Source: Palsa-504 sp963800415 (GTDB taxonomy: Bacteria; Actinomycetota; Actinomycetes; Streptosporangiales; Streptosporangiaceae). From it: a stretch of 64,000 bases of DNA. Within the stretch, counting starts at the first letter, position 1. Each line of letters begins with the position of its first letter. The notes below the pieces were generated by a model. It saw nothing but the letters and a program-made list of their open reading frames with translations, ran no database searches and had not been told where the DNA came from. The translations under genes were made by a program, and so were the position numbers. Shown one piece after another: positions 8,702 to 23,171 of the stretch. Location of the stretch: assembly GCA_963800415.1 (NCBI GenBank), contig CAWDBS010000075.1, positions 1 through 64,000 on the forward strand, written 5' to 3'.

Positions 8702-9652
8702 TTACCGCCAGTCGTCGATGACGAAGGAGTCGCTGGTGCTGTAGCCGGGCTCGTTGGGGCGGTGCATGGTCACGCCCTGGAAGTCCCGGCGGAAGCCCCG
8801 GCCGGCCAGCACCTGCCAGGCGCGGTCGCGGCCGGCGTTCACTCCGGCCGCCAGGACCGACGCGCCCCGCTCGGCAGCCAGTCCGTGACACGCGTCGATC
8901 AGCAGGCCGAACCAGCGCTCCGCATCGGGACCGGGCCGGACGGCGCCGAACTTGACGTAGCACGTACCCGAGCCGGCCTCCGTGCCCGCGCCGACATGAC
9001 AGATGGCCACTCCGCGCAGGCCGGTGCCGTCGTCGATCAGCACGGTGTCTCCCAGCCGTTGCGCCCGCACGGACTCGATCTCCCGGCTGAGGTCGAGTCC
9101 GGGATAGACGGCGTCGGTGAGTTCCCTGACCGCTGCCATGACACCGGGCCGGTCCGCGTCGCCGACCCGGGACAGCCGCGCCGACCCCGGGCGGGAATCG
9201 GGATTCACCGGACTGCTCATGACGGCGGTGAGGAACCGCGGCCAGAACCCGTATTTCTGGTACAGGCCCACGTGCTTGGCACTCTGCGCGAAGGTGAACA
9301 GCCCGATGTGGCGGGTCTCCCACGCCGCGAACAGGTCCATGGTGGCGTCGAGCAGGCGCTGCGCGATGGCCCGGTCCCAGTATTCGGGAGCGATGGTCAG
9401 CGGGCCGAAGAAGCCGACGCTCCCCCAGCTGGTGGCGAAGTTCGATCCGGCCAGGCGGCCGTCGAGTTCCGCGGCCAGGGCGGCGTCCGGGTCCGCCTTC
9501 CACCGGGTCCGGACGTGGTCCGCGTCGCCGAAGCATTTCTCCGGCTCGGGCATCCCGAGGAAGGTCCCGAATGCCACCCGGCAGATCCGGTCGGCCTCGT
9601 CCAGGTCCTGCTCCGCGAGCGGATACACATGAACCCCGTTGATATAAGGCAC
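8702..9652 (-). CDS. GNAT-family N-acetyltransferase, double length
   Basis: 316 residues, about twice a single GNAT domain. The first half has LGLYQKYGF-type features (KHVGLYQKYGFWPR) and a second GNAT-like half follows with AICHVGAGTEAGSG and a closing GRGFRRDFQG. The start is GTG at 9652 with a GGGGGGAGA site 5 nt upstream. The family moves acetyl from acetyl-CoA to an amine; the substrate is unknown. Confidence 0.82.
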   Translation of the reverse strand: MPYINGVHVYPLAEQDLDEADRICRVAFGTFLGMPEPEKCFGDADHVRTRWKADPDAALAAELDGRLAGSNFATSWGSVGFFGPLTIAPEYWDRAIAQRLLDATMDLFAAWETRHIGLFTFAQSAKHVGLYQKYGFWPRFLTAVMSSPVNPDSRPGSARLSRVGDADRPGVMAAVRELTDAVYPGLDLSREIESVRAQRLGDTVLIDDGTGLRGVAICHVGAGTEAGSGTCYVKFGAVRPGPDAERWFGLLIDACHGLAAERGASVLAAGVNAGRDRAWQVLAGRGFRRDFQGVTMHRPNEPGYSTSDSFVIDDWR

Positions 9653-9790
9653 GCCTGTCTCCCCCCATCACGTTAACGATCATTCACCACCGGCATGGGA
9701 GTGCGGCGATGAATCGTCCAGCTGCGCACAACCGGCTTGTTATGCCGGCCTCCTCCCGGCGGGGCAGGAACGGACGGGGGGAGGTGATAC

Positions 9791-9834
9791 CCGGTCCGTT
9801 CGGTTCGAAGTTCTTGGGGGACCGAACGGACCGG
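9791..9834. other. Long inverted repeat (hairpin) in the 9653-9992 gap
   Basis: Arms CCGGTCCGTTCGGT (9791-9804) and ACCGAACGGACCGG (9821-9834) are perfectly complementary over 14 bp with a 16-nt loop, and pair on through GTAC/GTAC after a one-base bulge. It is the only structure I see in the 340-bp gap between the GNAT gene and the small membrane protein. It may terminate transcription or be a small mobile repeat. No run of T follows. Confidence 0.6.
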
Positions 9835-9992
9835 GGTACGCGGCCCCAGCAGACAGACTGATCTATCTGGATATGACCCACCCGTGACGGGTGATGCCGC
9901 TGATACGCTGCCGGGCGCATGCTGACCATGCGCCGGGACCACGGTCTCGGAGCATGACCGCTAACCGCACCTCCCGGCGTGAAGGAGCAGGA

Positions 9993-10241
9993 ATGGCACT
10001 CGCGGCTGGCTCGTACACTTATCCCCTCTTGGGCATCTTCTGGACCATCCTCGAGGTCTTCTTTTTCGTGATCTGGTTCTGGATCCTGATCACGGTGTTC
10101 ATCGACATCTTCCGCAGCCCCGATATGTCCGGCGGGACAAAGGCTCTGTGGTTCGTGTTCGTGCTGTTCATCCCGCTAATCGGCGTGGTGGTCTACCTGA
10201 TCGTCCGCGGCGACTCGATGCACGATCGATCCGTTCGGTAG
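9993..10241 (+). CDS. Small membrane protein, PLDc_N family
   Basis: 82 residues with two hydrophobic segments (about 10-38 and 52-72) joined by FRSPDMSGGTKALW, the signature of the phospholipase D nuclease N-terminal (PLDc_N) family. It is an integral membrane protein without catalytic residues. The AAGGAG site 5 nt before ATG 9993 sets the start; an upstream in-frame ATG lacks one. Function unknown; in actinomycetes such proteins occur alone or with SHOCT proteins. Confidence 0.85.
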   Translation: MALAAGSYTYPLLGIFWTILEVFFFVIWFWILITVFIDIFRSPDMSGGTKALWFVFVLFIPLIGVVVYLIVRGDSMHDRSVR

Positions 10242-10281
10242 GCGCAGCCTTACCGCCGTCCGCCGACCGCCGGTGCCGCGG

Positions 10282-10585
10282 TCATTCGTCATTCCCGTCG
10301 GGGGCCTCCTGCTGCAGCGTCTCGGGGGCCTCCTGCTGCAGCGTCTCGGGGGCCTCCTGCTGCAGCGTCGCCACGACCGCGGGGTCGTTCAGGGTGGTGA
10401 CGTCGCCGAGCTCCCGGCCGTCCGCGATGTCGCGGAGCAGCCGGCGCATGATCTTCCCGGACCGGGTCTTCGGCAGGTCGGCGGCCCAGATCACCCGCTG
10501 CGGCCGGGCGAACTTGCCGATCCGCGTGCCCACGTGCTGGCGCAGCTCGCCCTGCGCCTTCAGCGCACCGGCCAGCGGGCAAAAA
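10282..10585 (-). pseudogene. acs: C-terminal stub of an acetyl-CoA synthetase
   Basis: Only the last ~100 residues remain. They contain LPKTRSGKIMRRLLRDIA, the C-terminal signature of AMP-forming acetyl-CoA synthetase with the Lys that is acetylated in regulated enzymes, then GDVTTLNDPAVV. The AMP-binding core is absent: upstream of about 10585 the frame has no similarity. The tail ends in three copies of an ETLQQEAP unit. The stub cannot be active. It is convergent with the membrane protein gene. Confidence 0.85.
10300..10370. repeat. Three tandem 24-bp repeats
   Basis: The unit GGGGGCCTCCTGCTGCAGCG plus TCTC occurs at 10300-10323, 10324-10347 and 10348-10370 (last copy one base short). 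In the acetyl-CoA synthetase stub each copy encodes ETLQQEAP. Near-perfect identity implies recent slippage or expansion in a dead gene. Confidence 0.9.
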
Positions 10586-10700
10586 CCTGGCCAATCTGGG
10601 CCCCGGTCGTGGGCATAACCGCCGCATTGCGGGTACGGCAGCAGATATGACCCAGGTCACGCACCGGGTCCCGCCGCACGACCGGATAAGACAACTCGCC

Positions 10701-10720
10701 GGCGGATCGCAAGATCCGCC
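10701..10720 (+). promoter_or_regulatory. Stem-loop just before the ribosome site of the KAS III-like gene
   Basis: GGCGGATC and GATCCGCC form a perfect 8-bp stem closed by the tetraloop GCAA (GNRA class). It ends one base before the C-AGGAGGTGA ribosome site at 10722. Its position could affect translation initiation or mRNA stability; no known riboswitch is recognised. Confidence 0.55.
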
Positions 10721-10734
10721 CAGGAGGTGACAGC

Positions 10735-12707
10735 ATGAAACCGTTCGTGGTCAACCGGCATGGCCGACTGGTGTTTCCCGCGAATTTCCTCGCCGATCTG
10801 GACTTCTCGGTGCTGGAGACGCTGGACCAGTTCACCGCGGTGATCGGGCGGGACTTCGAGGCGAAGGCGCCGACCGGGACCGACATCCTGAGCCGCGTCG
10901 AATCCGGCGCCTACCAGGGGCGCTTCGAACTGCTCCGCGATCTGGGCCAGAACCTTTACTGGGTCAACCGGTACGCGATCACCATGTTCGACAAGCGGCC
11001 GACGCGCTGGCGTGACCTCGCCAAGCGCCGCGACGACATCTTCCTGCCGGTGCTGACGCCATGGGAGGACAGCGAGCGGAAGGTGGCTGCGGTCGAGAGC
11101 GCCTTCCAGGCCCTGCCGGCCACCTGGGACGCCGGCACCGAAAACAAGGTGTTCGATCTCATGTTCGACTTGTTCCGGACCAAGCTCCACCACGCCACCG
11201 AACTGCCTGCGATCAAGCCGACGGTGGCCGAGTTCGGTGCCCAGCCCGACGCGCTGACCTTCGTCATGCCTGACTACGACCCGGACTACCCGGTGTTCCG
11301 GACCGAGGACATCCTCGACGCCGACGAGCAGGTCCCGGAGCTGGAAGCGCTGATGCGCTGGGCGATGGTGCTGCACAACCAGTACCCGTGGGACCGGTCC
11401 CGCACCGAGCTGCGCGGGCCGGGCGAGATCGGCGACGACGACTTCGTGGTCGCCTTCCATCCGCGCAACCGCGACGTGATGGCCTTCATCGAACGGGTGA
11501 AGCGCCCCCGCCCCGCCGCCGCGTCGGACGCCGCCGCCCAGCCCCGGGCGGAGGCGGTCGAGCCCGCCGCGCCCTATCCGCCGGTGCGGGTGCGGGAAGC
11601 GTTCGCGGTCCAGCCGAAGCTCGAGGCGCTGGCGATCGTGCGGGGCGAGCACGCCTGCTCCAACGCGGACGTCATCAGGAACGCCAGCTTCTCCTGGTCG
11701 CCGATGAGCGCCGGTGAGATCGCCGCGAAGACCGGCATCGAGCAGCGCCGCTACACCAGCCGGGAGCCCGAGCAGCTGGCGCTGCACGCGGCCCGGGCCG
11801 CGCTGGCCAAGTCAGGGCGTGACCCGGCGGAAATCGGCGCGGTGCTGGTCAGCACGTGCACGAGCAACCGGCAGATCCCGTCGATGGCGTGCTGGATATC
11901 CGGCGAGCTGGGCCTGCAGCAGACCCACGCCTCGATCGACATGGTGGCGGCCTGCGCCGGGCTGCCGTACGGGCTAGCCGAGGCCATCCGCCAGCTCCAG
12001 GAGGTCAGGCGGCCCGTGCTGCTGGTCTGCGTGGAGAAGTTCTCCGACAAGATCGGCAGCGTCCGAACCTCGCGGATGATCTTCGGGGACGGGGCCGCGG
12101 CGATGGTCTTCGGCCCGGCCGCCGGGGACACCGGGGACGTGGAGGTGGTGCAGACCTACGCCAGCGGACCGCACAGCGAGGTCAACTCGATCATCTGGCC
12201 GAACCAGGAGTTCGGCGGCGATATCACCGTGTACGGTCCGGAGGTGAAGGCGCTGGTCCAGCGGTACCTAGTGCAGATGCTCGGCGAACTCGGCGGGCAG
12301 CCGGATCCGGACGATCCGGGCCGGACGCTGCTCGACAGCATCGAGCTGATCATCCCGCACCAGGCCAACAAGATGATGATCCTCAACCTGGCCGGCAAGG
12401 CCGGGCTCTCCGCCGACCAGCTGTACTTCAACGTCGAGAGGATGGGCAACGTGTCCGCAGCGAGCATCCCCATCGCGGTCTACGACGCCGTGCGCGACGG
12501 GGTGATTACCCGGCCGGTGCGGGTCTTCGCGCCCGGATTCGGGGCCGGAGCCGTGGGCGGCTACGCGGTGATGCGCATCGATCCGGCGATCGTCGCGGAC
12601 GAGGTCGTGCTGGACATCATCCAGGACACCGGCCAGGCCGGCGCTGGCCAGGCCGGCGCTGGCCAGGTGGCCGGCGGCACCAGCGACGACATTCGCGCCG
12701 CCTTTCG

Positions 12708-12711
<4 letters not shown>
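10735..12711 (+). CDS. 3-oxoacyl-ACP synthase III-like enzyme with long N-terminal extension
   Basis: 658 residues, about twice a usual FabH. Residues ~290-640 form the KAS III/thiolase-fold part, with Cys407 in MVAACAGLPYGL, His542 in IIPHQANKMM and Asn572 in RMGNVSAAS as the expected catalytic triad. Residues 1-~270 form a separate domain I do not recognise, followed by a Pro/Ala linker. The C-tail holds a repeated GQAGA. The enzyme should condense an acyl-CoA with a malonyl-type extender. AGGAGGTGA, a perfect anti-16S match, precedes the start. Its stop overlaps the carboxylase start (GTGA), so the extender-making carboxylase and the condensing enzyme are translationally coupled. Confidence 0.88.
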
Positions 12712-18323
<5,612 letters not shown>

Positions 18324-18761
18324 CGCCCGCCCGCCATGATCATGTGCAAGAAAGTTCCTGGGGGTTGGCGGCGTGGGGTTCCCGCGAAACTTGGCCGGCG
18401 GGGCGGCTGCGGGTGGTCACGGGCCGGCGTTGCTGGCGACAGGTGTGCTGCCCGTGCGCCTGGGCCGGCGCCGTGACCGGTTCCAGGGTGGCCGGCAGGG
18501 GCGGCGCTGTCCATCTGGTTCGCCGGTTTCTGGTGTGATTTTCCCGGGGGGCCGGGGGGCCGGGGCGGATGATGGCGGGGTGCTGCCCGTGACGCCGTAC
18601 CTTGCTTGGTGCCTTGGAGCCCGAAAGAAAGTTTGTGCGCTGGGGGCGATCTCGCGGGCTGGGGTACTGTCGCTTCGAGCACGCCGATCAGATTCGGTTT
18701 CTCCCGTTTCGCCCCCCGGGCAGCCTCGTCCTGCTGGTTTCCGGAGGAAAGCGAGGCGGCG
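18324..18761 (+). other. Noncoding 5' region of the IS110-family element
   Basis: 438 bp between the carboxylase stop and the transposase start hold no supported gene. In IS110-group elements the region upstream of the recombinase gene encodes the bridge RNA that pairs with target and donor DNA. This stretch is the place to look for one. I could not delimit the element's left end because the family lacks long terminal inverted repeats. Confidence 0.45.
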
Positions 18762-20222
18762 GTGGCCGCGAGGAAGAACGCGAAGGCGAAGGCGGATAGC
18801 GCGGGAGACGGCGTGCAGGCGCACGGCGGCGAGGCCGCGGAGGTGTCCGATGAGGTCACCCAGGTGGTGGAGTTCGCCGCGGGGATCGACGTGGCGAAGG
18901 GGTCCGGGATGGTGTGCACCCGGGTCCCGGGGTCGCGGGCGGGTCGGCGGCGGCAGAAGGTCTGGCGGGTGAACGCCACTTTCAGCGAGGTGACCGCGCT
19001 GATGGACCATCTGGTGTGCGAGGGCATCCAGCGGCTGGTGCTCGAATCTACGTCCGATTACTGGCGGATATGGTATTACCTGGCGGAGGCGGCCGGGCTG
19101 GAGGTGTGGCTGGCCAGCGCCCGTGATGTCAAGCACCTGCCGGGGCGGGCCAAGAGCGACCGGGCGGACTGCGTGTGGCTGTGCAAGCTGAACGAGCGGG
19201 GGATGCTGCGCCGCTCGTTCGTCCCGCCGCGGGCGGTGCGGGACCTGCGGATGCTGACCCGCACCCGGTCGCGGCTGGCGCAGGACCAGGCCCGGCACCA
19301 GGCCCGGGTGGAGAAGATCCTGGAGGACGCGCTGCTGAAGGTCTCCAGCGTGATCTCGGACCTGTTCGGCGTGTCGGGCCGCCTGTTCCTGGGCGCCCTG
19401 GTCGCCGGGGAGCGGTCCCCCGCGGCGCTGGCCGCCCTGGGCGACTACCGGCTGAAGGCCAGCAAGGCGATGCTGGAGGAGACGCTGACCGGCCAGTTCC
19501 GTGACATCCACGCCGAGGAGATCGCGGTTCACCTGCGGCTGATCGATGCGATCAACGCCGAGATCACCGGCCTTGACGCCAAGATCGAGCAGCTCCTGCC
19601 GCAGGTGCCGCGCACCGCCCCGGCCTGCACCGCGTGCGGGCTGGCCGGCGGCGGCCATGCCCCGGACTGCACGGACCTGGGCGTCCTGGTGCTGGGGCTG
19701 GCGGACCGGCTGGACGAGATCACCGGGATCGGCGCGGTCAATGCCCGGGTGCTGATCGCCGAGCTGGGCACCGACCCGTCCCAGTTCGCCACCCCCGGGC
19801 ACGCCGCCGCCTGGGCCAGGCTGACCTCCCGCATGATGCAGTCCGGGGAAAGTTCCTGGAACGGCCGGGCCGGCAAAGGCAACCGGTACCTGCGCGGCGC
19901 GCTCGGCCAGGCCGTGATGAGCGCAGCCAAGACCGGCACCCGGCTGGGGGCGATGTACCGGCGGATCGCCCGCAAGCGCGGCAAGCAGAAAGCCATCGTC
20001 GCGGTCGGCCGCGTCATCTGCGAGATCGCCTGGATCCTCATCTGCGACCCCGGCGCCCGCTACATCGAGCTCGGCCCGGACTACCACCAGCCCCGCAACG
20101 CCAGACAGCGGACCAGGTCCAGCATCCGCCAGATCGAGAAAGACAACCCCGGCAAGAAGGTCATCCTCATCGACGACCCCGCCACCGCCCCTCCCGCCGG
20201 GCCAGCGGAACGGGCGGCGTGA
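18762..20222 (+). CDS. IS110-family transposase (DEDD recombinase)
   Basis: 486 residues from GTG 18762 (GAGG at a 5-nt spacing). The RuvC-like N-terminal domain shows GIDVAKGSG (Asp), LVLESTSDYW (Glu) and KSDRADCVWL (two Asp). A coiled linker follows, then the Transposase_20 domain with LDEITGIGAVNARVLIAELG and GKGNRYLRGALGQAV, and a basic C-terminal tail. All hallmark residues are present, so it may be active. Elements of this family excise as circles and integrate under guidance of a bridge RNA. To the right, a nitronate monooxygenase gene is cut off at about 20470, which probably marks the element's right side. Confidence 0.92.
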   Translation: MAARKNAKAKADSAGDGVQAHGGEAAEVSDEVTQVVEFAAGIDVAKGSGMVCTRVPGSRAGRRRQKVWRVNATFSEVTALMDHLVCEGIQRLVLESTSDYWRIWYYLAEAAGLEVWLASARDVKHLPGRAKSDRADCVWLCKLNERGMLRRSFVPPRAVRDLRMLTRTRSRLAQDQARHQARVEKILEDALLKVSSVISDLFGVSGRLFLGALVAGERSPAALAALGDYRLKASKAMLEETLTGQFRDIHAEEIAVHLRLIDAINAEITGLDAKIEQLLPQVPRTAPACTACGLAGGGHAPDCTDLGVLVLGLADRLDEITGIGAVNARVLIAELGTDPSQFATPGHAAAWARLTSRMMQSGESSWNGRAGKGNRYLRGALGQAVMSAAKTGTRLGAMYRRIARKRGKQKAIVAVGRVICEIAWILICDPGARYIELGPDYHQPRNARQRTRSSIRQIEKDNPGKKVILIDDPATAPPAGPAERAA

Positions 20223-20469
20223 CGCCGGCTCCCCGTAACACCACCCTCACCCGTCACTTACTGAGGTGTCACGCTACCCGTCGTAATTTAGGCAGGTCAC
20301 CCGCAGCCCTCGCAGCCAAGCTGCCGAGGGTGGCTGGCTGCTGCTCTCTGGTGGGTGATTGTTTCCGGTCAGGCTCCGGAAAGCTGGCCGGGGTCGGTGG
20401 GCCCCTGGCCCGATAGGGGCCCACACACCTCGCCCGCGCGGCCGCGGCCGACCGGTGTCAGGGGGCGGC

Positions 20470-20564
20470 CTGGGCGACGGCGGCACGATCGGGTGGTCGA
20501 TGCCGACCAGGCGGGTGTAGCGGTTCACGATCGGCGGCACCTTGACTCCCGGCTGGTCCTTCAC
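20470..20564 (-). pseudogene. N-terminal stub of a nitronate monooxygenase-like gene
   Basis: From GTG 20564 the reverse strand reads about 30 residues including NRYTRLVGIDHPIV, the characteristic beginning of nitronate monooxygenase/2-nitropropane dioxygenase FMN enzymes. Similarity stops at about 20470, where the sequence becomes part of the IS110 flank. The remainder is not found on the other side of the element, so insertion was accompanied by deletion. Divergent from the dehydratase operon, with which it shared a promoter region. Confidence 0.5.
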
Positions 20565-20635
20565 GGCGTCTGCTCTATGTTTTACACTCTTGGTAACTAG
20601 TTTTCCAGATCAGTAGAGTATTCGGAGGAACGCCG

Positions 20636-21847
20636 ATGCCGGAGGCTCCGCTCGCGCGGCTCGCCGCGGCGGCGCGCCAGCCGCGGGAGTACATCGCGCA
20701 CTGGCGGTCCGAGCATCCCGGTCAGCAGGTCGTGGGCGTGCTGCCGATGAACTTCCCGCGCGAGATCGCCTACCCGGCCGGCACCTTGCCGGTGGTCGTC
20801 CAGGACGACCAGGAGCCGGTGACCCAGGGCCGCTCGCTGCTGGCCGAGTTCTACTGCGGTTACACCCGGAACCTCGCCGACCAGGCCGCGACCGGCCGCT
20901 TCGACGGCTACGACGCGGTGTTCATGGCGGATCATTGCATCCAGCTGATCGGCGCGGCCGACGTGCTGCGCATGGTGCTGCCGGACACCCCTGTGTACTT
21001 CGGCATGCTCATCAGCTCGATGAGCGACACCTGGGCGCCCGGCAAGATCACGGAGATGATGGGCGAGTTCCGGACCGAGTTCGGGTCGTTCACCGGCCGT
21101 CCGGTCACCGACGAGGCGCTGCGGTCCAGCATCGCCACGCATAACCGGGACCGGCAGCTGATCCGCGCCGTGTTCGACGAGCGCAGTTCGGGCAACGCGG
21201 CCTTCACCCCAGGCCAGCTGCAGGACATCGTGACCTCGGCCATGATCATGGACCCGGCCGCGCACTACCTGGTGCTCGAGGAGGCGGTCACGGCGGCGCG
21301 GGACGCCCCGCGAGACGACCGGGTCCGGGTCCACTTGTCGGCTCACCTGTGCCACGCGCCCCGGCGCGAGGTACTCGACCTGATCGAGGACAGCGGGGCC
21401 ATCGTGGTGGACGACGACCTGTTCCACGGCCGGCGCTGCGTGTCCACCGACGTCGACGAGGACGGCGACCCGATCGAGGCCATCGCCCGCTGGTACGCGC
21501 GGCGCAATGTCAGCATCCCGTGTCCCACCCGCGTGCAGCAAGACGTCGACTGGGACGCCTACCTGATCGAGGCGGTGCGCCGGAGCGGGGCCGAGGCGGT
21601 CATCCACCTGCTGCCGAAGTTCTGCGAACCGCACATGCTGTACTACCCCGAGCTGCGCAAGGGCCTGGACGCCGCGGGCATCCCCCAGCTGCTGCTCGAG
21701 ACCGGGCACGAGGGCGTGCCGGCCGAGTCGTTCCGGACCCGTGTCGAGGCGCTGGTCGAGCGCGCCCGGCGCAGGCGGCCGGTACCCGCCTGGGAAGGAG
21801 CCCAGCCATGGAAGACACGGCCGTGCCGGACCGGTCCAACCGGCTGA
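20636..21847 (+). CDS. 2-hydroxyacyl-CoA dehydratase/benzoyl-CoA reductase subunit (HgdB/BcrC-like)
   Basis: 403 residues of the HGD-D family. GVLPMNFPREIAYPAGTLPV is the conserved N-terminal block. Cysteines in EFYCGYTRN, MADHCIQ and LLPKFCEPH are candidate [4Fe-4S] ligands. In characterised systems this subunit pairs with a BcrB/HgdA-type subunit to take a low-potential electron from an ATP-driven activator and either dehydrate a 2-hydroxyacyl-CoA or reduce an aromatic acyl-CoA. GGAGG sits 7 nt before the ATG. It overlaps the next gene by 40 nt, so both subunits are co-translated. Such oxygen-sensitive enzymes are unusual in a presumably aerobic actinomycete. Confidence 0.9.
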   Translation: MPEAPLARLAAAARQPREYIAHWRSEHPGQQVVGVLPMNFPREIAYPAGTLPVVVQDDQEPVTQGRSLLAEFYCGYTRNLADQAATGRFDGYDAVFMADHCIQLIGAADVLRMVLPDTPVYFGMLISSMSDTWAPGKITEMMGEFRTEFGSFTGRPVTDEALRSSIATHNRDRQLIRAVFDERSSGNAAFTPGQLQDIVTSAMIMDPAAHYLVLEEAVTAARDAPRDDRVRVHLSAHLCHAPRREVLDLIEDSGAIVVDDDLFHGRRCVSTDVDEDGDPIEAIARWYARRNVSIPCPTRVQQDVDWDAYLIEAVRRSGAEAVIHLLPKFCEPHMLYYPELRKGLDAAGIPQLLLETGHEGVPAESFRTRVEALVERARRRRPVPAWEGAQPWKTRPCRTGPTG

Positions 21848-23166
21848 CCGCCACCCGGTTCGGCGGCCAGCTGGTCGCCGATTACTGGGACGACCTGTTC
21901 ACCGCGCGGGACCGGGGCAAGCAGATCGTCTGGTACAACGGCGGGGCGCTGAACCCGATCTTCCAGGCGGCCGGCCTGGTCTGGTGCCACGGCGAGGCGT
22001 TCTCCGCCCGCCTGGCGGCGCAGCGGCTCGAGGGCCCGGCCCAGCTAGCCGGCGCCGAGTACGGCTACAACGCCGAGCTGTGCTCCTACGCCCGGACGCA
22101 CCTCGGCTGTTCGGTGCTGACGCTGCAGGGTGGTACCGAGGGTGACCGGAACGGCGTGGTCGGGATGAACGATTCGAAGGAGCTGGCCGCCCGGCTGCCG
22201 TCGCCTGACTTCTTCGTCAACAACTACGCCGGCTGCAGCACCGGGCAGCAGTGGGACGGGATCTCCTACCGGGTGTTCGGCAAGGAGCTGCCCATCTTCA
22301 ACATCTCGCACCCGTTCCTGTGGGGCAACAAGCCGGACGCGGGGTACCTGCGGGGCGAGGAGTGGGAGGCGGCCTCCCGCTACGTGGCCGGCCAGCTGCG
22401 GGAGCTCATCTCGTTCCTCGAGGCCCAGACCGGCCGGCCGTTCGACTACGACGCGCTGAGCTCGGCCATGACGTACATCAAGCGTGCCGCAGAGCTGCGC
22501 CGCGAGGGCCTTGCCCTGTGCCAGGCCCGGCCCGCGCCGGCCACGTTCTGGGACTGGATCGCCTGCGTGGCGCCGATCAACTTCCTGCCCGGCGACCAGG
22601 CGCTGGTCGACTACTTCGCCGCCGTCCGGGACGAGATCCAGGCCCGGCTGGCGGCCGGCGTCTCCGGGGTCCGGGACGAGAAGTACCGGCTGTACTTCGA
22701 CGGGATCATGAACTGGAACAAGCTCGGGTTCCTGTCCCGCAAGTTCGCCGAGCACGGCGCGGCCGTGCTGTGCGGGCGCTACATCCACAACGCCTTCTGG
22801 CAGGAGCCGCAGCTCATCGACACCGCCGACCCGCTGCTCGGGATGGCTCAGCACTACCTGCTCTGCCCGACCAACCACGGCACCAAGACGCTGGACTACC
22901 TCACCTTGCGCGACTGCCGGGAATACGACGTCGACGGCATCGTCTTCCACTCCACCCGGACCTGCCGCGCGTTTACCGGACCGCAGCGGCTGCTGGCCAG
23001 GTCGGCCCAGGACAAGCTCGGCATCCCGTCGATCTTCTTCGAGGGCGACGTGGCCGACGCGTCCTTCTACAAGGAGGAGATCCTGGAGAGCAGGCTGGCC
23101 GCGATGCTGGAGACCATCGACGTCCGGCGCGCTCGCGCTTCACTGGCCGGTTCCCCGGTGTCATGA
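21808..23166 (+). CDS. 2-hydroxyacyl-CoA dehydratase/benzoyl-CoA reductase subunit (HgdA/BcrB-like)
   Basis: 452 residues, start ATG 21808 preceded by AAGGAG. Family blocks include WYNGGALNPIFQAAG, ELCSYARTHLG, NNYAGCSTG, LLCPTNHG and HSTRTCRAFTGPQ, with Cys residues placed as Fe-S ligands. The C-terminal end ESRLAAMLETIDVRRARASL resembles the end of R. palustris BadE from memory. It should form the catalytic heterodimer with the preceding subunit. The stop TGA lies inside the 11-bp target duplication of the IS5-family element (23161-23171), so the full protein is preserved despite the insertion. Confidence 0.9.
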   Translation: MEDTAVPDRSNRLTATRFGGQLVADYWDDLFTARDRGKQIVWYNGGALNPIFQAAGLVWCHGEAFSARLAAQRLEGPAQLAGAEYGYNAELCSYARTHLGCSVLTLQGGTEGDRNGVVGMNDSKELAARLPSPDFFVNNYAGCSTGQQWDGISYRVFGKELPIFNISHPFLWGNKPDAGYLRGEEWEAASRYVAGQLRELISFLEAQTGRPFDYDALSSAMTYIKRAAELRREGLALCQARPAPATFWDWIACVAPINFLPGDQALVDYFAAVRDEIQARLAAGVSGVRDEKYRLYFDGIMNWNKLGFLSRKFAEHGAAVLCGRYIHNAFWQEPQLIDTADPLLGMAQHYLLCPTNHGTKTLDYLTLRDCREYDVDGIVFHSTRTCRAFTGPQRLLARSAQDKLGIPSIFFEGDVADASFYKEEILESRLAAMLETIDVRRARASLAGSPVS

Positions 23167-23171
23167 GGTAC

